64,000 nucleotides of DNA from Thalassobacillus sp043497085 (GCA_043497085.1 JBIEKI010000007.1); one strand, 5' to 3'. Shown: positions 15,879-23,997, counted from the first letter of the stretch. Notes: generated by a model from the sequence alone, not told the origin. Numbers and translations are program-made.

Positions 15879-16667
15879 ATGGAATACGCAGTTTCAGTTA
15901 CAAATACGTCTTATACTGAAGAAATTGAAAGGTACGGACTACTCCTTTTAGAAAAACTTAACCATTTCTCACGTTCGCTGGAAGCCATAACTACTTTTGG
16001 ATCTCCAAGAGGGATCATCTTCCATGATTTGAAGTCGGCTACAGAGCTTTATTCAACGATCCCTCTCCAGGCATATACTTCAAGAGACTTAATACATATA
16101 AACCCGCTGATAGATACATGGAAGGACATTTTTTTATCAACGACAAGAGGCCTTATAAACGCTGAACAGTATTACAAGAATCTTTCGTTAGAGGATATTG
16201 CTGTTATTGCAGCGCATGAGTTAACCCACCATGCTGATTTTTTTCATTCTGAGTTTGATAATTGGGATGAAGAAGAGAACATGTGGTTTGAAGAAGGGAT
16301 GTGTTTTTACATTCCAAGGAAAATGATTTTATCAACGGACAAATTCAATGCAATTATGGAAGTTGAACGTAGTTTAATTGAATTACATAAGGCTGACTAT
16401 GGAGAATACACGATCGATTTTTTTGGTGAATCCGGATACCGAGGTGGAAATGACCTTGTTTATTCATCTGCTTTTTATGATTACTGGAGAAGCACTCATA
16501 TCGTTCACGTATTGATTGAAAAATATTGTGGAGGAGACATGGATAAGTTAATTGAATGCTATAAGGATTGGGGAGATAAATCTTCTGAGATTAACCTCCA
16601 GAAGTTCTTTATTGAGAAGTTTAAACTATCTAAGCATGAAGCAAAGGAATTATGGTTGGCTGACTAA
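15879..16667 (+). CDS. Putative gluzincin-type metallopeptidase, 262 residues
   Basis: I do not recognise a named family, but the protein has the zinc-peptidase helix AAHELTHHADF with HELTH at residues 113-117 and a second acidic segment WFEEGMCFY at about 137-145. That arrangement fits gluzincin proteases, where the second glutamate is the third zinc ligand. There is no signal peptide or membrane helix, so it is probably cytosolic. The rest is mostly helical and acidic. ATG after GGAAGGCGG. It ends at a bidirectional terminator. Confidence 0.7.
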   Translation: MEYAVSVTNTSYTEEIERYGLLLLEKLNHFSRSLEAITTFGSPRGIIFHDLKSATELYSTIPLQAYTSRDLIHINPLIDTWKDIFLSTTRGLINAEQYYKNLSLEDIAVIAAHELTHHADFFHSEFDNWDEEENMWFEEGMCFYIPRKMILSTDKFNAIMEVERSLIELHKADYGEYTIDFFGESGYRGGNDLVYSSAFYDYWRSTHIVHVLIEKYCGGDMDKLIECYKDWGDKSSEINLQKFFIEKFKLSKHEAKELWLAD

Positions 16668-16688
16668 TTCGCTTACTTACCTTTGAAA

Positions 16689-16790
16689 TATCTCGAAATC
16701 AAGTCTTTAAGTAGAGGGGGCAATTCTGAAACAAAAGAATTGTCCCCTTCTTAATGTTGTTTAAGAGGTTATGGAAGACTTGATTTCGAA
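16689..16790. repeat. Gene-terminal repeat copy 6: inverted-repeat element with internal bidirectional terminator
   Basis: The left core TATCTCGAAATCAAGTCTTT (16689-16708) has an inverted partner at 16775-16790. Between them GGGGGCAATTCT (16716-16727) pairs with AGAATTGTCCCC (16738-16748), with one G-U pair. The whole is an imperfect 100-bp palindrome between convergent genes and should terminate both. Confidence 0.75.
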
Positions 16791-16813
16791 TTAAATTACT
16801 CTTAAACGAGCAT

Positions 16814-17269
16814 TTATGAACGAGAAATGAGTTTTTTTGCAATAATTCCAATTATTAGCCCTGGAATAATGAATAGTATAGGCAAGAAAACAGGACCTGC
16901 TAAGTAACCAAAAATGATGATCTTTGGGGAATAGATCAATCCCACAGTTACAGAGTATGCTATAAAAACAAAAGGGAGAAATAACAAAGGAGAACATTCT
17001 CCTTCGTAAGCATCCTTTACAGCATCCCACATTGCAAAGAAGTACAGACAGGGATAAAACATAAGCCACTGGAAGTTGACCTGTTCTATAGCAGCATGCG
17101 TATTCCCATGAAAGCTTAAAATGATTAATTTATTAAATCCAGACTGAAGGTTGATGAGCATTTCTAGTAAAAGGAACAGAATTCCTTTTACATAATTTTT
17201 ATTTAAGATTTGGCCAAACCCAGGTAGTGCAATTGACCATAACAAGACTTCAAACACCTTTATATTCAC
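16814..17269 (-). CDS. Multipass membrane protein, TM2-like
   Basis: A 151-residue protein with four or five membrane helices. The start LWSIALPGFGQILNKNYVKGILFLLLE resembles the PGFGQ-Y-N-KGI segment of TM2-like and related small membrane proteins. Other helices include WLMFYPCLYFFAMW, LFLPFVFIAYSVTVGL and GPVFLPILFIIPGLIIGII. No catalytic motif. Function unknown. It is separated by 56 bp from an upstream DUF3231 gene on the same strand. Confidence 0.75.
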   Translation of the reverse strand: MNIKVFEVLLWSIALPGFGQILNKNYVKGILFLLLEMLINLQSGFNKLIILSFHGNTHAAIEQVNFQWLMFYPCLYFFAMWDAVKDAYEGECSPLLFLPFVFIAYSVTVGLIYSPKIIIFGYLAGPVFLPILFIIPGLIIGIIAKKLISRS

Positions 17270-17325
17270 ATTTTTTGCCCTCCTTCAATAAAGAGGAGAT
17301 TTATTGAAACCATCTACTTGTTATG

Positions 17326-18375
17326 TCAATTTCTCTGGGATGATTTAGATAACTTATCCCTGTCCGCTGCCGTAAATGGTTCTTCAAACCAGCCATGTTC
17401 TATCATGATATTGAGTCCATCATTATTGTACTTACCAATAATAGGAATTAACTTCATTAACTCTGCTGCCAGATCGTGTCTAAACATTTGCGAAAGCGCA
17501 GTACCTAGGTTAGAGAGCGCAATGTTGCCAGCCAATGACCCATGATACATCATTAATTTATCTGAAAAAGGAGAAGAAGTGGAATCAGTAATATGTTCAT
17601 CCATTAAAGTAGGTGCCGGTAGGTCTTGAGTCGTTAAATGTTGAGAGAAACTATTTATTTGTTTCCCTGAAAGTTCAGCTCCATCGCGAAAATATTTTCT
17701 GATTTTTTCCGAGGAGGCAACCTGACTGAACCCTAACATAAGTGATTTACCTAAAACATTCGTGAAAATGTTATATTGCAATTGCTTTATTTCATTTGCG
17801 GCAAGTGGACGTTCTCTACCAGTGATAAGGGAAATATAAGATTTTTTTTCAACGAAATCAACCTTTGATGCATACGGGATGTTTGGGTAGCTAGTATCTA
17901 TTCCTTTGAGTAATAATAAATGCTTTCCTCTTTCATATGTTTCTGCTGAATCATTGACACATTCTCGAAAATAATGCATGATATCCTGTCGGCTTGAAGT
18001 TGAAAATGCGTTTCCATAGGTGATAATAGAAGAGGTTGACATCTGAACAATATAGAAAACCATGAACTCATCACTAAAAAGACGTGGAGCATCTTTACGA
18101 ATATCTTGTTCTCCAAACCCAACTGGGACAGGAATATTTTCACTTTTAAAAATGGCTGTTATTTCCTTAATGTGTTTTTTAGAACGTGCTAATGCAAACT
18201 CCACATAATCTCTGACTTCCTCATCTTCCACAAGTTGAAGGAAGTGCTCAAACATACAACTAAACAGAGAGTCACCAAGATAATTGTTATACAAGTCTGC
18301 TAATTCAGCAGAAGTTAACTGTTTATTTTTTTGATGCTCTGAAATTTGATTTTGTAGCTCCTCATTTTTATTCAT
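17326..18375 (-). CDS. DUF3231 family protein
   Basis: A 349-residue helical protein made of two similar halves, the usual DUF3231 layout: LADLYNNYLGDSLFSCMFEHFLQ near residue 25 and the matching KQLQYNIFTNVLGKSLMLGFSQ near residue 198. Each half has an HI/HL-rich ferritin-like bundle (KKHIKEITAIF and QHLTTQDLP). Such genes are frequent in spore-forming Bacillaceae and often associated with sporulation, though the function is unknown. ATG after GGAGGTC. Confidence 0.88.
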   Translation of the reverse strand: MNKNEELQNQISEHQKNKQLTSAELADLYNNYLGDSLFSCMFEHFLQLVEDEEVRDYVEFALARSKKHIKEITAIFKSENIPVPVGFGEQDIRKDAPRLFSDEFMVFYIVQMSTSSIITYGNAFSTSSRQDIMHYFRECVNDSAETYERGKHLLLLKGIDTSYPNIPYASKVDFVEKKSYISLITGRERPLAANEIKQLQYNIFTNVLGKSLMLGFSQVASSEKIRKYFRDGAELSGKQINSFSQHLTTQDLPAPTLMDEHITDSTSSPFSDKLMMYHGSLAGNIALSNLGTALSQMFRHDLAAELMKLIPIIGKYNNDGLNIMIEHGWFEEPFTAADRDKLSKSSQRN

Positions 18376-18663
18376 TGTTGACCTCCTCCGTAATCATATT
18401 TAAATGTAGTATTAGTTCTTCTCAGAGAATTTATTATTACTCTTTATGTTTCCATGTAGGCGTGTGGCCTCCATGTATTGCAGTGTCTAAAGTAATAAAT
18501 ATTAAGATTGGAGACAGATTAAAGATAAACGGTTTAAATAGTGGGAGGCCATAGATAGGACAACTTCAGACCACGTGTCCATTTCGAGTGCAGAATTGGG
18601 AACACTTTGGATGGGGTATCAAAACAAGACGATGAATATGAGGTTTTTGGAATATTACATGGA
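18376..18663. other. Intergenic, decayed sequence
   Basis: Nothing intact. GTGTGGCCTCCATG (about 18461) and GTGGGAGGCCATAG (about 18541) form a loose inverted repeat. The segment just before the recombinase tail may be the upstream part of that gene with frameshifts. Confidence 0.35.
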
Positions 18664-18848
18664 AAAACGGCGCTCCTATTGACGTTATCCAAAGTTTGCT
18701 TGGTCACGAAAAGAGTAAGACGACAAAGATTTATGCTCAACTGAGTGAAAAACTAAGACAAGATTTTTTATACAAAGTACTTTTAAAAGCACCTTCAAAA
18801 AGAAGGTGTTTTTTTGCTGGATTGATTGCGCATTCAACGCTGTTTTGA
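18664..18848 (+). pseudogene. C-terminal remnant of a tyrosine recombinase/integrase
   Basis: The frame reads NGAPIDVIQSLLGHEKSKTT and then KIYAQLSEKLRQDF. This is the characteristic end of a phage-type integrase: the H of LLGH and the catalytic tyrosine of IYAQLS are both present. There is no start and no catalytic arginine region, so it is a remnant. Past LYKV the frame runs on through a terminator hairpin. It marks past recombination in this accessory region. Confidence 0.75.
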
Positions 18849-18850
18849 AA
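18771..18850 (+). repeat. Terminator-containing segment shared with 28.5 kb
   Basis: TACAAAGTACTTTTAAAAGC, the hairpin CACCTTC/GAAGGTG with a T run, then GGATTGATTGCGCATTCAAC closely parallels 28508-28590 (TACCAAGTACTTTTGTGAAG, the hairpin, then GAGTGATTGCGCATTTAAAT). Both follow the end of a coding sequence. Confidence 0.6.
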
Positions 18851-19065
18851 TAATTGGTAGTGATATAGGAGGAAAGGAGAAATTATAATACATATTTGAA
18901 GATCCCAAAGTCAAGCGTGAGTATACACATTGGTGTTAAGTTTTAAAGCTGCTATCAGAAGGTGGTTATCTCTAAATTGAGTCATCATGTATGGTGGGTG
19001 GTAGTTTTACAGTGGCTATCATACGAAGCAGTATAGTTAAACAAAAATGTATTAGGAGAAGTCAG

Positions 19066-19632
19066 ATGCTTAAATTAGTATGTTTTGGTGACAGTATTAC
19101 GGCTAGAAAAGAAGGCCGGGCTACGCCTATGCTCACCACAAAGTTAGCTGAGCAAGTGGACGGATTTGAGGTTATAAATGCTGGTGTATCAGGAAATAAC
19201 ACTATCGATGCTATATCCAGAATTGAGAATGATGTGATTAAACATGATCCAGATTTAGTAACAGTATTATTTGGTGCTAATGATGCAGCATTTCATAAGG
19301 TGGTGGATTTGGAAATTTATAAAACTAACATATATAAAATAACCGAGATGATTAAACCTGAGAGAACAATTTTAATAACACCATCTCCAGTTGATGAAAA
19401 GGTTCAGTTTGCTAGAACCAATGAAGTCTTATTGGATTATGCTTCGGCAGTAAAACAAGTAGCAGGTGATACTGAATGTCATTTCATCGATTTGTTTTCG
19501 AAAGTGATTGCTCTGGATGACTATCCTCAAATACTTAAAGGGATAAGAAACGATGGACTTCATTTTGGAGACAAGGGTTATGACTTTCTTGTTTGCTTAT
19601 TAGTGGAGAAGATTAAAGAAGTTTGTTATTAA
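19066..19632 (+). CDS. SGNH/GDSL hydrolase
   Basis: A 188-residue lipase/esterase of the GDSL family. Block I is CFGDSITA (Ser10), block II the glycine in GVSGNNT, block III GANDAAF, and block V DGLHFGDKGYDF with catalytic Asp and His. No signal peptide, so intracellular. The ATG at 19066 follows AGGAGAAG; the longer frame from 18991 has no such site and would add residues not found before block I. Substrate is an unknown ester. Confidence 0.88.
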   Translation: MLKLVCFGDSITARKEGRATPMLTTKLAEQVDGFEVINAGVSGNNTIDAISRIENDVIKHDPDLVTVLFGANDAAFHKVVDLEIYKTNIYKITEMIKPERTILITPSPVDEKVQFARTNEVLLDYASAVKQVAGDTECHFIDLFSKVIALDDYPQILKGIRNDGLHFGDKGYDFLVCLLVEKIKEVCY

Positions 19633-19796
19633 GCTAACGGGGGCTATACGGGAACAGTTGAAGGAGTATTTTGAGGTGAGTACCCTATTTAATTAAAGAA
19701 TGAGTTAGTTAAGAAACAACCCAAGATATGGATACAAAAGACCTTTAATATAACAAATTATTCCTCGATACATACATAAAAATGGAGGGGGAGCAA

Positions 19797-20027
19797 ATGT
19801 GGAGCAAGGTGATGAAAGGAATCGGTTTTGTAAGTGCAGCTGTTTTCCTAACGATGTTTATATTATCTAATTTAATTGGATTCACTTATTCTGATACTGT
19901 GAGTGAGTGGTTGGTCTTTACCATGTTATTTTTCTCCGGTTTAGGTATGATGCTTGGAAAAGAAAAAATATCTGGTGGACTATTCCTTGCTTTAGGTTTA
20001 ATTATCGGGTTTACAAACTTTTTTTAA
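19797..20027 (+). CDS. Small membrane protein, 76 residues
   Basis: A 76-residue protein with two or three hydrophobic helices (GFVSAAVFLTMFILSNLIGF, LVFTMLFFSGLGMMLG, GGLFLALGLIIGF). The start ATG at 19797 is preceded by GGAGGGGGAG. Function unknown. Its ribosome binding site and first codons are duplicated in degenerate form at 20592-20714. Confidence 0.7.
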   Translation: MWSKVMKGIGFVSAAVFLTMFILSNLIGFTYSDTVSEWLVFTMLFFSGLGMMLGKEKISGGLFLALGLIIGFTNFF

Positions 20028-20091
20028 TTGGCGGATCAAAGGGGAAACAATTTTGATTTGTTCATTGTTATAAGAAAAGTGGTGAGGTAGA

Positions 20092-20454
20092 TTGTGGAAA
20101 AGAAAACTGTATGCCGGTGTTTTAACTACGTTAATTACCTCTACATATTTCGGTGTTTCTCTCCCTTTATTTGAAGTGGACGGTCCTATATCAAATGTTT
20201 TTATATCTTTGCACTACATATCGGTAGGAGTAATGTACGGTATCCTTATTTCTATTTTGATTGAAAACCTTACTAAAAAACTTGGATATGCCAGATTGTT
20301 TTATTCATTGATATTCCATTTAGGAGCCACTTTACCTTTAATAATCTATCCGCTCCTACTCATATGGGCAATACCAATAGCCGCCTTATTTTTCTCACTT
20401 GATGAATTTATAAGATGGTTCAAAAGAACCGATTTATCTAATATCTTTTCTTAA
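20092..20454 (+). CDS. Multipass membrane protein, 120 residues
   Basis: A 120-residue protein with about four helices (LTTLITSTYFGVSLPLF, VGVMYGILISILIENL, LIFHLGATLPLIIYPLLLIW, IPIAALFFSL). The start is a TTG at 20092 after GTGAGGTAG. No family recognised. It is the second of three small membrane-protein frames in a row and may share a transcript with the first. Confidence 0.65.
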   Translation: MWKRKLYAGVLTTLITSTYFGVSLPLFEVDGPISNVFISLHYISVGVMYGILISILIENLTKKLGYARLFYSLIFHLGATLPLIIYPLLLIWAIPIAALFFSLDEFIRWFKRTDLSNIFS

Positions 20455-20512
20455 AAGAGCTATTCCAACGGGATAGAGTAGTTGCGGAAGAACTTCAAAG
20501 GGGGCAACGAGA

Positions 20513-20626
20513 TTGAATGAGGAAATACAGAAAAGACATATACTTATGGTAGTCGGAAATTTAGGGCTTATTCTTTTAGGATTAGCCTTTCTTCAATATA
20601 ACAAATCATTCCTCTTTAATACATAA
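20513..20626 (+). CDS. Small membrane peptide, 37 residues
   Basis: A 37-codon frame from a TTG at 20513 reads NEEIQKRHILMVVGNLGLIL and continues with a hydrophobic helix to LFNT. AAAGGGGG lies eight bases upstream. The strong ribosome binding site and clean membrane helix support it, but its tail overlaps the duplicated segment and it may be a decayed copy of a longer gene. Confidence 0.4.
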   Translation: MNEEIQKRHILMVVGNLGLILLGLAFLQYNKSFLFNT

Positions 20627-20714
20627 AAATGGAGGGGCGCAAATGTGGAGCAAGAAAGGAATGGGTTTTGTAGAAGTGAAGGAGATGATTTTTTATTATG
20701 ACTCCAAATAACAA
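20592..20714 (+). pseudogene. Degenerate duplicate of the 19.8 kb small membrane gene start
   Basis: AATATAACAAATCATTCCTC, then AATACATAAAAATGGAGGGG and CAAATGTGGAGCAAG, repeats 19746-19811 almost base for base. After the ATG at 20643 the frame reads WSKKGMGFVEVKE and stops after 23 codons. It is a truncated copy joined to the start of the next gene. Confidence 0.65.
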
Positions 20715-20988
20715 ACTAAGGATTTGTGACAATGGACACAAATATTATAAAAGTAGCGATTGTCCCACTTGTCCGATTTGTGAAAATGAACGAAAACCTA
20801 AACATGGCTTTCTTTCATTGCTTTCAGCACCAGCCAGAAGAGCTTTGGAAAACAACGGAGTGACTTCTTTACAAATATTATCAACATACAGTGAAAAAGA
20901 GATTCTGAAACTTCATGGTTTGGGGCCTGCGTCTATCCCGAAACTAAAGGAAGCTTTGAAGGAAAATGGATTATCTTTTAAAAAATAA
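20698..20988 (+). CDS. Zinc-ribbon and RNA polymerase alpha-CTD-like helix-hairpin-helix protein
   Basis: A 96-residue protein. The N-terminus has a putative zinc site (Cys10, His14, Cys22, Cys25, Cys28). The remainder (about 40-94) reads LSAPARRALENNGVTSLQIL, LSTYSEKEILKLHGLGPASI and PKLKEALKENGL, which is the fold of the RNA polymerase alpha-subunit C-terminal domain: two helices and a helix-hairpin-helix with GLGPASI. It probably binds DNA or a transcription partner. The start ATG overlaps the degenerate duplicated segment, so its original promoter may have been replaced. Confidence 0.8.
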   Translation: MTPNNKLRICDNGHKYYKSSDCPTCPICENERKPKHGFLSLLSAPARRALENNGVTSLQILSTYSEKEILKLHGLGPASIPKLKEALKENGLSFKK

Positions 20989-21113
20989 AGTTCCTCAAGG
21001 AGATCGCCTGGATTATACACCAAGATCATTAATTTGTATCTTTAAAGCAAGCGGGTATTAAGCTGCCAAGTAAATGGTTAGTAGATTAAATTATGCTGGG
21101 GAGGAAGGAAGCT

Positions 21114-21473
21114 ATGAAAACAAGACTCTTACATGTACGTGCAAATGTAAAAGATTTAAGAAGGTCCGTACAATGGTATGAAGAAGTACTAGGTTTTACT
21201 GTTACGGCAACATGGCCACCGGAAAATCCTAATTACGTTCATTTTGAACATGAAGGGGGAGCGATGTTTGCTTTATTGGAGCATGAAGATTATCCAACCC
21301 CAGGTCGGTTTAATTTTTATGTCGATGATGTAGATAGTCTATGGGATAAATTAAAAAACAAAGCTGAAGTATTAGAGGAATTGTTCTCTACTCCATATGG
21401 AAGTAGAAAGTTTACTATTCTTGATATAGATGGCAATGAATTGGGATTTGTGCAAGATAATATTTCAGAATAG
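21114..21473 (+). CDS. VOC family protein, duplicate A
   Basis: A 119-residue VOC protein (LLHVRANVKDLRRSVQWYEE, FTILDIDGNELGFVQDN). It differs at only 11 of 119 positions from the protein at 23621-23980, so the two are recent duplicates. The ATG at 21114 follows GGGAGGAAGGAAG. Function is unknown; the sequence resembles bleomycin-resistance/glyoxalase single-domain proteins. Confidence 0.85.
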   Translation: MKTRLLHVRANVKDLRRSVQWYEEVLGFTVTATWPPENPNYVHFEHEGGAMFALLEHEDYPTPGRFNFYVDDVDSLWDKLKNKAEVLEELFSTPYGSRKFTILDIDGNELGFVQDNISE

Positions 21474-21490
21474 ATACTTTATAAAAATCA

Positions 21491-21526
21491 AAGGTGCCTG
21501 TCACATTAGACAAGCACCTTTTCTTT
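21491..21526 (+). terminator. Rho-independent terminator
   Basis: AAGGTGCCTGTC (21491-21502) pairs with GACAAGCACCTT (21509-21520), followed by TTCTTTCT. Confidence 0.7.
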
Positions 21527-21616
21527 CTAATCCTCAAAATCTTCCTCAACCATATACTTCAACATCGAAAGCTTATTATCCCAGAACTGCTCGAAGTAGG
21601 AAACCCACTCTTTTAC
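21527..21616 (-). pseudogene. C-terminal gene remnant (AHSA1- or ArsR-associated type)
   Basis: A leftward frame of 29 codons without a start reads KEWVSYFEQFWDNKLSMLKY and ends MVEEDFED. This is the kind of terminal helix seen in AHSA1-type proteins of Bacillaceae. An in-frame stop immediately precedes it, so only the tail remains. The converging terminator lies directly after its stop. Confidence 0.5.
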
Positions 21617-21728
21617 TTATAATAATTGTGCAGCTTGAAGAGAGTAAATTTTTCACGTCCTAATAAGGGGGATTCTTCATATCCGATAATGTTATGATGA
21701 AAATAGGTATATAAAGGGGGGGATTGTA

Positions 21729-22130
21729 GTGTGTGAGGGATTATTTCATCATGTAGAAATTTATATCTCGAACTTAGAGAAGTCAGAAGCATTTTGGGGC
21801 TGGTTCTTGGAAGAGTTAGGTTACCAGCCTTACCAAAAATGGAATGAAGGACAAAGTTGGAAGTTAGGAGAAACTTATTTAGTGTTTGTCCAGACGGAAG
21901 ATAAGTTTTTAGATATTCCTTATCACAGGCGTAGGACTGGTTTAAATCATTTGGCTTTTCACGCTTCTTCACGAGAAAGAGTAGATGAGATGACAAAGAT
22001 GCTTAAGGAGAGAGATATAAACATTTTATACGAAAACCAACACCCTTTCGCGGGCGGTGAAGATTATTATGCAGTTTATTTTGAAGATCCGGATAGGATA
22101 AAAGTGGAATTTGTTGCACCATCTTCATGA
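21729..22130 (+). CDS. VOC family protein
   Basis: A 133-residue glyoxalase-fold protein: FHHVEIYISNLEKSEAFWGW at the first metal-ligand strand (His7-His8), LNHLAFHASSRERVDEM at the second module (His in NHLAFH) and YYAVYFEDPDRIKVEFV ending with the metal-ligand glutamate. The conserved His/Glu ligands suggest a real metal site. GTG start after AAGGGGGGG. Not a close copy of the other VOC genes here. Confidence 0.88.
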   Translation: MCEGLFHHVEIYISNLEKSEAFWGWFLEELGYQPYQKWNEGQSWKLGETYLVFVQTEDKFLDIPYHRRRTGLNHLAFHASSRERVDEMTKMLKERDINILYENQHPFAGGEDYYAVYFEDPDRIKVEFVAPSS

Positions 22131-22141
22131 TATTTTAAACA

Positions 22142-22171
22142 ATCTTGAAATCGAATATTAAATAACGAGGG
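22142..22171 (+). repeat. Gene-terminal repeat copy 7 (degenerate)
   Basis: ATCTTGAAATCGAATATTAA followed by ATAACGAGGG begins 12 bp after the VOC stop. The leader is well matched but the hairpin is lost. Confidence 0.5.
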
Positions 22172-22235
22172 AAAGTTCTTTATAAGATTGTATAATAATG
22201 TTGCTGTGTATATACCTAACGGGAGAAGGGGTCTT

Positions 22236-22340
22236 ATGAAGGTTACAGATTACTTAAAAGTATGCTGAAGTTTATGAAAGTAACTAGTTTAGACTTGAGG
22301 AAATAAAAGCAGTTATGGACTTAGAAGCTTCAAACGTTTT
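22236..22340 (+). pseudogene. 5' remnant of a methyltransferase gene
   Basis: After GGGAGAAGGGG the ATG at 22236 opens MKVTDYLK and then, with frameshifts and stops, YAEVYES, FRLEEIKAVMDLEASN. This matches the first 30 residues of the intact methyltransferase at 24601 (MKVTDYSEVAKVYDRNQFRF). It is a broken copy lacking everything after the N-terminus. Confidence 0.7.
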
Positions 22341-22358
22341 ATGGGAATGGGGATATAT

Positions 22359-22991
22359 ATGAGAAAAATCGGTAAATCATTTCTGATCTATTTTATTGGG
22401 ATATCCGTATTAACATTAGGAATTGCTCTCACTATTCAATCGCAATTAGGCACTTCACCATTTGATGCATTACTCGTTGGTTTATATCGCACATTTGGAT
22501 TAACCATTGGTACTTGGGAAATTGTAGTGGGTTCTACTATGGTTTTGCTTAATGCAGCAGCTTTAAAAGCAAGACCGGAAATTTTAGCTATATTAACTTC
22601 CATTATTACTGGGATGGGGATTGATACATGGCTTTTTTTATTAGGAGAATGGTTAATTCCTAATCACTTATTAGAACAAGTATTATTAGTATTACTAGGC
22701 ATTTTTTTAGGCGGTATAGGTATTGCGATTTATTTAGAATCAAATTTTGCACCAAATCCTATGGACCGGTCCATGGTTATTTTAACTGATAAAACAAGTT
22801 GGTCCTTTAGCAGGTCACGGGCGATCATTAGTATTGTGTTAGTTATTATTGCTTTCTTTTTCAATGGGGCTATTGGTATCGGAACGTTGCTAAATGCATT
22901 AATTACAGGGGTTATCATCCAGTGGGCTCGCCCATATGTGTTGGGCATTCTTCATAAACGTCCTGTACAAATAGCAAATAACAGCCATTAA
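22359..22991 (+). CDS. YczE/YitT-like membrane protein
   Basis: A 210-residue protein with five or six membrane helices and the YczE-family segments FIGISVLTLGIALTIQSQLG, GTSPFDALLVGL and LGIFLGGIGIAIYLESNFAPNPMD. Members are integral membrane proteins of unknown transport or regulatory role. I use the ATG at 22359; six extra codons upstream lack a better site. The preceding methyltransferase remnant suggests this gene joined the site by recombination. Confidence 0.85.
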   Translation: MRKIGKSFLIYFIGISVLTLGIALTIQSQLGTSPFDALLVGLYRTFGLTIGTWEIVVGSTMVLLNAAALKARPEILAILTSIITGMGIDTWLFLLGEWLIPNHLLEQVLLVLLGIFLGGIGIAIYLESNFAPNPMDRSMVILTDKTSWSFSRSRAIISIVLVIIAFFFNGAIGIGTLLNALITGVIIQWARPYVLGILHKRPVQIANNSH

Positions 22992-23049
22992 TCATCAAAG
23001 TTGAGTTATAAAGGATAGTTAGAATTATATGCTTTACCTATATAGGAAT

Positions 23050-23472
23050 CTAGTTTTTAGTTTCAGTAATTATTGTGAAGGTTACACCGAACTTATCCAT
23101 TACATACCCTTGAGCAGGGGTGAAGGAAGTTGCCTCCAATGGACCGATTACCTTTCCATCCTGTTTAAAGGCTTCAAAAATTTGTTTTGTTTTCTCCACT
23201 TCGGTCGTTGTCACATAAATAGCTGCCTGGTTTCCTATTTGACGGGGGAACCCTGGCGAGTCGAAAAGGATCATTTCCGTTTCACCAACTTGTAGCCTTG
23301 CATGCGCCACAAAGTCCAAGATTTTTTCAGGAAAAGACATTCCAGGAAATGCCGGAATCTCTCCGTACGTTTGGATTGATAAAACTTTAGCATCCAGGAT
23401 GTTTTTATAGTGTTGGATCGCATCCTTTGCATTTCCGTCAAACATTAAATGGGGTAATGCTCGTATGGTCAT
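23050..23472 (-). CDS. PhnB-like VOC family protein
   Basis: A 140-residue protein of the PhnB / 3-demethylubiquinone-methyltransferase-like branch of the VOC superfamily: PHLMFDGNAKDAIQHYKNIL at the start, AHARLQVGETEMILFDSPG in the middle and PAQGYVMDKFGVTFTIITE at the end. These proteins are usually annotated by homology and are not methyltransferases as such. Leftward, alone, ATG after AAGGAGTTG. Confidence 0.88.
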   Translation of the reverse strand: MTIRALPHLMFDGNAKDAIQHYKNILDAKVLSIQTYGEIPAFPGMSFPEKILDFVAHARLQVGETEMILFDSPGFPRQIGNQAAIYVTTTEVEKTKQIFEAFKQDGKVIGPLEATSFTPAQGYVMDKFGVTFTIITETKN

Positions 23473-23620
23473 GTCGAATCAACTCCTTCATGTACTATTT
23501 ATTTCCATGGTAACACGTGTATCATGCTCTGTTTTCTTTTGGATTGCTATTTTGTAAGGAATATCGAGGCATGTAGTTATGTTGAAGGAATCTAAAATTA
23601 CTTTAAGGAGGAATTCAGGG

Positions 23621-23980
23621 ATGAAAACAAGACTCTTGCATGTACGGGCAAATGTAAAGGACTTAAAAAAGTCAGTACAATGGTATGAAGAAGTACTAGG
23701 TTTTACTGTTGCAGCAACATGGCCACCGGAAAATCCTAATTACGTTCATTTTGAAGATGAAGGGGGAGCGATGTTTGCTTTATTGGAACATGAAAATCAT
23801 CCAACCCCAGGTCGTTTTAATTTTTATGTCGATCATGTAGATAGTCTATGGGATAAATTAAAGAACAAAGCCGAAGTAGTAGAGGAATTATTTTCTATAC
23901 CATATGGAAGTAGAAAGTTTACGATTCTTGATATAGATGGCAATGAGTTGGGATTTGTACAAGATAATATTACGGACTAA
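23621..23980 (+). CDS. VOC family protein, duplicate B
   Basis: A 119-residue VOC protein, about 91% identical to the one at 21114-21473; differences are mostly conservative (RR to KK, SE to TD). The ATG at 23621 follows AAGGAGG. The copies lie 2.5 kb apart in the same orientation with unrelated genes between. The region to its right also carries the intact methyltransferase whose remnant follows the first copy. Ends in a strong terminator. Confidence 0.88.
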   Translation: MKTRLLHVRANVKDLKKSVQWYEEVLGFTVAATWPPENPNYVHFEDEGGAMFALLEHENHPTPGRFNFYVDHVDSLWDKLKNKAEVVEELFSIPYGSRKFTILDIDGNELGFVQDNITD

Positions 23981-23997
23981 AGTCTATTAACTTTGGA

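Noticed and set aside
95..16790. CRISPR array
   Set aside because: Copies are kilobases apart, vary in sequence and lie at gene ends; there is no regular spacing and no cas gene.
95..22171. Integron attC array
   Set aside because: No integrase gene of the integron type, no attI, and the repeats do not show the paired 1L/2L and 2R/1R boxes. Kept only as a repeat family with cassette-like placement.
23050..23472. 3-demethylubiquinone methyltransferase
   Set aside because: This is a historical annotation for PhnB-like VOC proteins; no SAM-binding fold is present.
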